Source of the DNA: an uncultured Rhizobiaceae group bacterium | GTDB lineage: Bacteria; Pseudomonadota; Alphaproteobacteria; Rhizobiales; Rhizobiaceae | Reading direction: 5' to 3' | NCBI GenBank assembly: GCA_937923355.1 | Contig: CALAIO010000217.1 | Span: 1-5,666, forward strand | DNA: 5,666 bases | In this document: positions 1 through 5,126 of the stretch, piece by piece | Layout: the number at the start of each line of letters is the position of its first letter | Numbering within the stretch: position 1 is the stretch's first letter | Made by a program: the position numbers and the translations under genes | Notes under the pieces: generated by a model | Told to the model about the DNA's origin: nothing | The model's database searches: none | Seen by the model: the letters and a program-made list of their open reading frames with translations, nothing else

Positions 1-27
1 GTAAGAAAACTTGTTTTGGGAGAAAAC

Positions 28-1278
28 CTATTCGTCGTCATTTTTCTCAGGGTTCAATCCATAAGGTTTTGCAAGCTTCCAAACATGATCTGGTATCATG
101 TTTTTCATTTTCGATGGCGCTTTGCGGCGTAAATGCAGGACAGTTTCTATGGCCTTCATTTCAAGCCTTGTACGGGCAAATTCCATTCCTCGTGGTCCGA
201 ATTTAGGCATCAGCCAGGCAACGATTGGTCTTACAAAGTCAGGCATTGATCTTAAGGGCAACCCATTAGCCGAGCGTTCAACGTTTTTCATGAACCCTTC
301 AACATGGCTTTTGCGATTGCCTTTTGAACCTGTTTCGCTGAGTAAAATATCATCGCCCAAAAGCGAAAGAATTTCTTCGCCTCTATCATTGCGCACGATC
401 AACCATTGTTCACCTTCTCCGCCCATGTAACCAACGGTGATGTCAGACAGGGCATTTGTATAATCAACGCAGGTTTGGCAGGTGGTGGGAAAAAAGTCTC
501 CTGGTAATTTTGAGATAGGAAGTTTCAAAAACGGAATTTCCTCGCGCCGCCCGTCATCAAATCGTAGTTCAACCTGATAATCTGCCCTAAATTCAAGGTA
601 AGAGACGGTTTCAGGCTTGTCAGATAGCAAATTAAGAAACGTATGGAAGTTTTCCGTTGTCGTATTATCAGAGCAGGGTGTTCCGATTACATATAGTTTT
701 TCCAGCCCAAGCTCTTTTTCCAGTGCGCGTAGTGCATAGATCTGACAAGGGATGCCGACCACTGCAATGCGTTTATACCCTTGCTCAATAGCAGGCTCCA
801 GCAGTGCGAGCGTTGGTGCGTATCCCATGCGCATCCCGCGACATTGCTTCATGTCTTCAGGCTTTGTAACGAGAACCGGTTCCGGCTTCCATCTGTCGTG
901 TTTGTCAGGTTTTACAGCAATGACTGCATCCACTAATCCGTTTACCAAAAGCTGTTCAGCCAGTTGCGTTGTAATGCCAGTCCACTGCGCACCTTCGCTA
1001 GGTGTTTTCAGTTTTGCTCTGACAATACGTTTGAAAGTACCAAAGTGTAATTCATCCGGATTTATCGCCTCATTACGCGCACGGCCGTGAATTTGTGTTT
1101 CAAGTTTTGGGTAATCAGGCTTTATGAACTGGCATGCCATACCGCATCTTGAAGGGTTTTCCGTGCGCGAAATTCCACAATCTGTGCACAGACTACGCGG
1201 TACAGGTTCTTTAAGCTTATGGGGAGTGTCCAAATTCTTTAACATATCAGGACTATACATGTCAGAAAAATTAGTCAT
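28..1278 (-). CDS. bciB: BciB-type ferredoxin-dependent 8-vinyl reductase (FrhB/HCAR family)
   Basis: A 416-residue protein of the coenzyme F420 hydrogenase/dehydrogenase beta-subunit (FrhB) family. Cyanobacterial and green-sulfur members (BciB) use ferredoxin to reduce the C8-vinyl group of divinyl (proto)chlorophyllide; plant members reduce 7-hydroxymethyl chlorophyll. Seen in the sequence: an N-terminal cysteine region (C31, C34, C45, C49), the family-typical EGAQWTGI at 95-102, GIPCQI at 175-180, GTPCSDN at 199-205, and CQTC (267-270) followed by SDITVGYMG. These Cys probably hold Fe-S clusters, with FAD bound by the FrhB fold. No signal peptide is visible, so it is probably cytosolic. 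The start is ATG at 1276-1278; M7 and M13 are possible later starts, and none has a clear Shine-Dalgarno. It is transcribed divergently from bchI across 66 bp. The place in a bacteriochlorophyll cluster favours the 8-vinyl reductase role over hydrogenase or HCAR roles; the exact substrate is inferred. Confidence 0.85.
   Translation of the reverse strand: MTNFSDMYSPDMLKNLDTPHKLKEPVPRSLCTDCGISRTENPSRCGMACQFIKPDYPKLETQIHGRARNEAINPDELHFGTFKRIVRAKLKTPSEGAQWTGITTQLAEQLLVNGLVDAVIAVKPDKHDRWKPEPVLVTKPEDMKQCRGMRMGYAPTLALLEPAIEQGYKRIAVVGIPCQIYALRALEKELGLEKLYVIGTPCSDNTTTENFHTFLNLLSDKPETVSYLEFRADYQVELRFDDGRREEIPFLKLPISKLPGDFFPTTCQTCVDYTNALSDITVGYMGGEGEQWLIVRNDRGEEILSLLGDDILLSETGSKGNRKSHVEGFMKNVERSANGLPLRSMPDFVRPIVAWLMPKFGPRGMEFARTRLEMKAIETVLHLRRKAPSKMKNMIPDHVWKLAKPYGLNPEKNDDE
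1227..1244. promoter_or_regulatory. Candidate PpsR/CrtJ operator (TGT-N12-ACA)
   Basis: TGTCCAAATTCTTTAACA matches exactly the TGT-N12-ACA palindrome bound by the redox/light repressor PpsR (CrtJ) in purple bacteria. It lies inside the first codons of bciB and about 100 bp upstream of the bchI start, so it could act on either gene. The motif has only six fixed bases, and about one or two chance matches are expected in a window this long. The support is position, plus the shared TGTCCAA half with the site at crtI. Confidence 0.4.
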
Positions 1279-1281
1279 AAT

Positions 1282-1307
1282 AAAGTGTAATTTAAATTAT
1301 GCACTTT
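1282..1307. promoter_or_regulatory. AT-rich dyad in the divergent bciB-bchI region, candidate operator
   Basis: The arms AAAGTG (1282-1287) and CACTTT (1302-1307) form a perfect 6-bp inverted repeat around 14 bp. The centre holds the 12-bp palindrome TAATTTAAATTA (1288-1299), offset by one base. TGT at 1286 and GCA at 1301 sit at the spacing of a PpsR site with one mismatch (TGT-N12-gCA). Its place between two divergent pigment genes suggests a shared operator. The regulator is inferred; the symmetry is seen. Confidence 0.4.
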
Positions 1308-1325
1308 GGGCATACATTGTCTGAA
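1296..1325 (-). promoter_or_regulatory. Putative sigma70-like promoter for bciB
   Basis: Read on the minus strand, TTCAGA (1320-1325, 4 of 6 to TTGACA) and CATAAT (1296-1301, 5 of 6 to TATAAT) are separated by 18 bp. This would start transcription about 10 nt before the bciB ATG. The -10 box lies inside the dyad at 1282-1307, so a protein bound there would block this promoter. This is consensus matching by eye only. Confidence 0.3.
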
Positions 1326-1330
1326 GTTAC

Positions 1331-1335
1331 AGGGA
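1331..1335 (+). promoter_or_regulatory. Ribosome binding site that fixes the bchI start
   Basis: AGGGA lies 9 nt before ATG 1345. The reading frame is open further upstream to a TTG at 1306, but that codon has no Shine-Dalgarno and would add 13 residues unlike any BchI N-terminus I know. Family proteins begin a few residues before the conserved YPF-x-AIVGQ, which fits ATG 1345. Confidence 0.7.
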
Positions 1336-1344
1336 ACAATATTA

Positions 1345-2376
1345 ATGGCTTCTGTCACTTATCCGTTTGCTGCCATTGTCGGACAAGAGCAATTAAAGCA
1401 CGCTTTGCTTTTATCTGCAGTCGATGCCTCTTTAGGCGGTGTCCTTGCTTTGGGTGATCGTGGGACAGGCAAAACAACAGCAGTTAGAGGATTAGCCGCA
1501 CTCTTGCCTGAAGTCGATGCTGTAAAGGGCTGTCGATATAATTGCAGCCTCGATAGTCAAAAAGCCCAATGTAAAGAGTGCGCAGAGAAAACCGAACTTA
1601 AGTCTCATAAAATCGCTGTACCTGTTGTAGATTTGCCCTTGGGCGTAACGGAAGACCGCGTGCTTGGCGCGCTTGATATTGAAAAAGCGCTGGTAAACGG
1701 TGAAAAATCATTTGAGCCAGGTCTCTTGGCCGATGCCAATCGTGGGTTTCTATACATTGATGAAGTTAATCTGCTTGAAGATCATTTGGTTGATGTCCTT
1801 CTTGATGTGGCTGTCTCCGGTTGGAATGTCGTTGAGCGTGAGGGGCTATCGCTCAGACATCCTGCAAAGTTTGTTTTGATCGGAAGTGGCAATCCGGAAG
1901 AAGGTGATCTTCGCCCTCAGCTTCTTGACCGATTTGGTCTTTCTGTGGATGTGACAACACCTGTTGAAATTTCTCAACGTGTTGAAGTCATCAAGCGTCG
2001 TGATGCGTATGAACGTAATCCAGAAGAATTTATTCAAAAGTGGAAGCGCGAAACCTCAAAACTTCGCAATCGTATTAAGCGTGCAAAAGATCTCATTGGT
2101 GAGGTCGAAGTGAGCGATCAAATGCTCGGACTTATTGCAGAAATTTGTATTGCACTGGGCACGGATGGTTTGCGTGGTGAGTTGACCCTCATTAAATCTG
2201 CAAGAGCCGAAGCTGCATGGTGTGGTGATTTTAATGTCACTGAAAAACATATCCTAAAAATGGCACCATCTGCACTGGGGCATCGCCTGCGTCGCAATCC
2301 ATTGGATGATTCAAAAGGCATGGTTCGCGTTGAGCGTGTTCTGGAACAAGTCATCACAGATAGAAACGCTGCCTAG
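1345..2376 (+). CDS. bchI: Magnesium chelatase ATPase subunit I
   Basis: The protein has 343 residues (Rhodobacter capsulatus BchI is about 350). It is the AAA+ ATPase that forms hexameric rings with BchD and drives BchH to insert Mg2+ into protoporphyrin IX, the first committed step to bacteriochlorophyll. Seen: YPFAAIVGQEQ at 6-16, Walker A GDRGTGKTT at 37-45, VVDLPLGVTEDR, Walker B ending in D139-E140, the GSGNPEEGDLRPQLLDRFG block with the arginine-finger candidate R196, and the sensor-2 region LRGELTL with R277. LDV (153-155) and RGE (277-279) are of the kind proposed to bind the integrin-like domain of BchD. Unusual is a four-cysteine stretch, C63-x3-C67-x8-C76-x2-C79, just after the first helix, where my memory of the R. 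capsulatus protein has no such cluster. It is a soluble protein and first gene of the bchI-bchD-bchO unit, with 13 nt to bchD. Confidence 0.97.
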   Translation: MASVTYPFAAIVGQEQLKHALLLSAVDASLGGVLALGDRGTGKTTAVRGLAALLPEVDAVKGCRYNCSLDSQKAQCKECAEKTELKSHKIAVPVVDLPLGVTEDRVLGALDIEKALVNGEKSFEPGLLADANRGFLYIDEVNLLEDHLVDVLLDVAVSGWNVVEREGLSLRHPAKFVLIGSGNPEEGDLRPQLLDRFGLSVDVTTPVEISQRVEVIKRRDAYERNPEEFIQKWKRETSKLRNRIKRAKDLIGEVEVSDQMLGLIAEICIALGTDGLRGELTLIKSARAEAAWCGDFNVTEKHILKMAPSALGHRLRRNPLDDSKGMVRVERVLEQVITDRNAA

Positions 2377-2389
2377 CTGGGAATAGAAA

Positions 2390-4198
2390 ATGACCCAGCC
2401 TAATTCCAAAAATTCTCAAACACCATCACTGGAAGATAGTCTTTGGCAGGATGCTTGCCTTACCATTGAGATGATCGCGCTTATGGTTGAAGGCGGTATT
2501 CGTAAAAATCCACCAACACTTCTCATCAAGGCACACGCAGGCCCTGTACGCGAAGCGTTCATGCAACGGCTTGAAGAGGTTGTGTCAAAAGCCGTCTTCC
2601 ATAAAATTCCGGTTGGCATAGATGAGCAAAGATTAATCGGCGGTCTAAATTTGTCGGCAACTTTATCAAGTGGCAAACGTGTCGCCAGCAAAGGTCTTCT
2701 GGCTGAATGCGATAATCAGATGCTAGTCATGCCTATGGCAAATATCATGGAAGATGATGTTATCGCTCAAGTCACTGCAGCAATGGACAATGGACATGTA
2801 AAGGTTGAGCGAGAAGGCATGAGCACCACAGACATCGCCCAATTTGGTCTGGTTGTGTTTGATGAAAGTGATGAAGACGAACAACCAATTTCTGACAGGC
2901 TGAAAGACCGAATCATATTTCATCTCGATCTAACAATGATCAGCTATCGCGTATTACAAAATCACTTTGAGCTTAAATTTCGAGAGGTTTCAACTACTGC
3001 CATTTGCGATAGTCAGACGCTTAAAGAAATATGCGAGATGGTGCTTTCCTTTGGTTTAACTTCCATCCGCCCAACACAACAAATGGTGCGCGTTGCTATT
3101 CTAAACGCAAGGCTAAATGGGCGTACCAAGGTTATTCAGGATGATGTGGTAACCGCCATACGTCTGTGCGTTTTAAACAGGGCAAAACAATTGCCGCAAA
3201 CACCTCAGCCGCCAGAAGACATGCAAGAAGATTTGCAAGACGACGAACCTGATACACCTGGTAAACAGCAAGATAAGCCTGATGAAGAACAAGCTGATAG
3301 GAATGACAACACCAGTGCTTTGGATGAACCTTTAGAGGATTTAAACATTGAAAGCCTGGCAAGCCAATTGCCAGAAGGGTTGCTCGATCAACTTGCTTCA
3401 AGTCTCAAACTTCAATCGAAAACATCTTCCCAAGGGCGAAAAGGCAAGCAGAAGTATGGTAGTAAAAGAGGCAAGCCAGTAGCGAGTAAAAGAGGGGAAT
3501 TACGCTCAGGCAAAAGCCTAGACGTTATGGCGACATTGCGTGCAGCAACGCCCTGGCAAAAAATCCGTTCCGCAGAAAACACATCAAGTGCTTCAATACA
3601 TGTACGCCCTCAAGATTTTCACATCAGGCGCTACAAACAGAATACTGAGACCTCAACAATATTTTTGGTCGATGCATCCGGCTCAACCGCGCTTAATCGT
3701 TTGGGTGAAGCTAAGGGTGCTGTTGAAAGTCTGCTTGCAGAAGGTTATGCGCGCCGCGATCGTGTTGGTCTCATCAGTTTCAGAAAACGGGAGGCGGAAG
3801 TTTTATTGTCACCCACGCGTTCTCTGGTGCGTGCAAAAAAATCACTTGCCTCGCTGCCAGGCGGCGGTGGTACACCACTCGCAAGCGGTCTTCAAATGGC
3901 GTTCATGATGGCGAGCGAAGAATTGAAAAAGGGGCGCGCAACCTCTTTGGTCATCATGACAGACGGCAGTGCCAATGTTGCCCTTGACGGGGCTGGCGGC
4001 CGTGAAAAAGCGATGGAAGACGCTTTAACGGTGAGTAATTTATTTGTCGGTGCTGGTCTTTCTTGTTTGGTGATTGATGTGAGCAGACTGCCAAACCCGA
4101 AAGCAAAAACCTTATCTGATAAGCTAGGTGCAAATTACATTCCCATGCCTTTTGTCAGTTCCAAAAACCTTTCTGATGCCGTCAAGGCCAGTAGGTAA
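2390..4198 (+). CDS. bchD: Magnesium chelatase subunit D
   Basis: The protein has 602 residues (R. capsulatus BchD is about 560). It is the non-hydrolysing AAA+ partner of BchI and the platform linking the ATPase ring to BchH. Domains seen: an N-terminal AAA+-like part (about 15-265) in which the P-loop has degenerated to KAHAGPVR (47-54), consistent with lost ATPase activity; an acidic, Pro/Gln-rich linker (about 269-325); a basic stretch (about 344-376) with two SKRG copies; the conserved ATLRAATPWQ; and a C-terminal von Willebrand A (integrin I) domain. The MIDAS metal site is complete: D428-A-S430-G-S432, T495 in GGGGTPL, and D525 in MTDGS. RGE (368-370) and LDV (377-379) are integrin-ligand-like motifs. 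The ATG has GGGA (2379-2382) at 7-nt spacing. It lies 13 nt after bchI and 3 nt before bchO, so it is surely co-transcribed. Confidence 0.97.
   Translation: MTQPNSKNSQTPSLEDSLWQDACLTIEMIALMVEGGIRKNPPTLLIKAHAGPVREAFMQRLEEVVSKAVFHKIPVGIDEQRLIGGLNLSATLSSGKRVASKGLLAECDNQMLVMPMANIMEDDVIAQVTAAMDNGHVKVEREGMSTTDIAQFGLVVFDESDEDEQPISDRLKDRIIFHLDLTMISYRVLQNHFELKFREVSTTAICDSQTLKEICEMVLSFGLTSIRPTQQMVRVAILNARLNGRTKVIQDDVVTAIRLCVLNRAKQLPQTPQPPEDMQEDLQDDEPDTPGKQQDKPDEEQADRNDNTSALDEPLEDLNIESLASQLPEGLLDQLASSLKLQSKTSSQGRKGKQKYGSKRGKPVASKRGELRSGKSLDVMATLRAATPWQKIRSAENTSSASIHVRPQDFHIRRYKQNTETSTIFLVDASGSTALNRLGEAKGAVESLLAEGYARRDRVGLISFRKREAEVLLSPTRSLVRAKKSLASLPGGGGTPLASGLQMAFMMASEELKKGRATSLVIMTDGSANVALDGAGGREKAMEDALTVSNLFVGAGLSCLVIDVSRLPNPKAKTLSDKLGANYIPMPFVSSKNLSDAVKASR
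3461..3495 (+). repeat. Short direct repeat inside bchD encoding SKRG twice
   Basis: AGTAAAAGAGG occurs at 3461-3471 and again at 3485-3495, an offset of 24 nt (8 codons). Both copies are in frame and encode SKRG, in the basic segment between the acidic linker and the vWA domain. It looks like a small in-frame duplication in a flexible linker. The second copy supplies the RGE motif. Confidence 0.5.
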
Positions 4199-4201
4199 AA
4201 C

Positions 4202-5077
4202 GTGGATTGGAAATCTGAAAAATATCAATGGCCCAATCATGAGGTGAGCCAATTTATCGAAATTGACAGGATGCGCTGGCATGTTCAAAAAGCGGGTAGT
4301 GGGCCCTGTGTGTTGCTGCTGCATGGTACTGGCGCAACCACGCATTCGTTCCGAGATATTTTCAATAATTTCTCAAAAGACTTTACCGTTATGGCTCTGG
4401 ATTTGCCGGGACATGGTTTCAGTTCAAGGCTGAATGGCGGGCGACCAACGTTGGAAAGAGTATCTGCAGGAATTGCCAAATTGCTGGAACATGAAAATTT
4501 TTCGCCTGATGTGATTGTCGGTCATTCAGCAGGCGCAGCAATCGCTGTTGAACTTGCGTCAAAACATGTGTGTGGTACTAAAGGCATAGTATCCATAAAC
4601 GGTGCATTTTATCCCTTTCCCGGTTTTGCTGGCCAAATTTTTCCTGCAGCCGCAAAGCTTTTGTTCGTGAATCCTTTCATGTCACATCTTTTCGCATTTG
4701 GTGCACACAACAAGGACAGAGTGCACAGACTAATAGATTCAACAGGGTCAAAACTCACCAGTGAAGGTTTGATCTTTTATCAAAAAGCTTTGCAATCAAG
4801 TGATCACATTGAAGGTACCCTTGCCATGATGGCCAATTGGGATTTGGACAAAATGGCAAGCCAAATCAAAGAACTCGATATGCCCATGCTGCAAATTATT
4901 GGTGATAAGGATGGAACAATAGAACCTGCTGCAAGTCTGAAAACAGCCAAGCTATTGACTGATGGAGAACGTGAGGTTTTTGAAGGTTATGGCCATCTTG
5001 TGCATGAAGAAGTGCCGAAAGAGGTAGGTGCGTCCATTCGTCGATATATGAATGATCGGCTCAAAATAAGCACTTAG
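4202..5077 (+). CDS. bchO: BchO, magnesium chelatase-associated alpha/beta-hydrolase
   Basis: A 291-residue alpha/beta-hydrolase-fold protein of the BchO family, which is found with bchI-bchD in purple bacteria. Its reaction is not known; it is usually annotated as a magnesium chelatase accessory protein. Seen: the family N-terminus MDW...WPN, LLLHGTGATTHSF with the oxyanion-hole motif HGTG (41-44), the nucleophile elbow GHSAG (107-111, S109), a hydrophobic cap region from about 141, an acid candidate D237 in GDKDG, and a histidine candidate H265 in GYGHLVHEE. The catalytic triad thus looks intact. The start is GTG at 4202-4204, chosen because it yields the conserved N-terminus; TAGGT at the end of bchD can serve as a Shine-Dalgarno about 6 nt upstream. 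Only 3 nt separate it from the bchD stop, so translation is probably coupled. No signal peptide is visible. Confidence 0.93.
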   Translation: MDWKSEKYQWPNHEVSQFIEIDRMRWHVQKAGSGPCVLLLHGTGATTHSFRDIFNNFSKDFTVMALDLPGHGFSSRLNGGRPTLERVSAGIAKLLEHENFSPDVIVGHSAGAAIAVELASKHVCGTKGIVSINGAFYPFPGFAGQIFPAAAKLLFVNPFMSHLFAFGAHNKDRVHRLIDSTGSKLTSEGLIFYQKALQSSDHIEGTLAMMANWDLDKMASQIKELDMPMLQIIGDKDGTIEPAASLKTAKLLTDGEREVFEGYGHLVHEEVPKEVGASIRRYMNDRLKIST

Positions 5078-5080
5078 GCC

Positions 5081-5109
5081 TTGTGTCAGAAAACTTTACA
5101 CTATTTAAT
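5081..5109 (+). promoter_or_regulatory. Putative sigma70-like promoter for crtI
   Basis: TTGTGT (5081-5086, 3 of 6 to TTGACA) and TTTAAT (5104-5109, 5 of 6 to TATAAT) are spaced by 17 bp. The expected transcription start falls around 5115-5118, at or next to the crtI ATG, which would give a leaderless or nearly leaderless mRNA. This agrees with the absence of a Shine-Dalgarno before crtI. Both flanking PpsR-like palindromes touch the promoter elements. Confidence 0.35.
5084..5100. promoter_or_regulatory. Candidate PpsR/CrtJ operator, promoter-proximal copy (TGT-N11-ACA)
   Basis: TGTCAGAAAACTTTACA has the TGTCA...ACA form of PpsR/CrtJ sites but with a spacer one base shorter than the usual 12. 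One base further out on each side the symmetry extends to GTGT/ACAC. It covers the end of the putative -35 box and the promoter spacer of crtI, and lies 8 bp before a second, exact palindrome. Confidence 0.5.
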
Positions 5110-5126
5110 GTCCAATTATGAATACA
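5109..5126. promoter_or_regulatory. Candidate PpsR/CrtJ operator over the crtI start (TGT-N12-ACA)
   Basis: TGTCCAATTATGAATACA matches TGT-N12-ACA exactly. It begins at the last base of the putative -10 box and includes the crtI ATG (5118-5120). Together with the site 8 bp upstream it repeats the paired layout, two palindromes 8 bp apart across the promoter, known from PpsR/CrtJ-controlled genes such as bchC in Rhodobacter. Binding here is inferred. Confidence 0.55.

Noticed and set aside
1..27. AAAAC/GTTTT inverted repeats downstream of bciB as a terminator
   Set aside because: The stems are 5 bp with a single G-C pair and no clear T-run follows on the minus strand; the region is also cut by the window edge.
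899..916. A third exact TGT-N12-ACA match, TGTTTGTCAGGTTTTACA
   Set aside because: It lies deep inside the bciB coding region, far from any start, and about one or two chance matches are expected in this length.
1181..1192. 12-bp perfect palindrome TCTGTGCACAGA
   Set aside because: It encodes the conserved cysteine region of BciB, and one 12-bp palindrome is expected by chance in a window this size.
1306..1344. TTG start at 1306 extending BchI by 13 residues
   Set aside because: It has no Shine-Dalgarno, the added residues are unlike BchI N-termini, and ATG 1345 has AGGGA at good spacing.
3540..3908. A 122-codon open frame on the plus strand within bchD
   Set aside because: It overlaps the vWA domain coding region of bchD in another frame and shows no recognisable protein family features.
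5078..5117. Rho-independent terminator between bchO and crtI
   Set aside because: There is no GC-rich stem with a T-run; the symmetry present is better explained as an operator.
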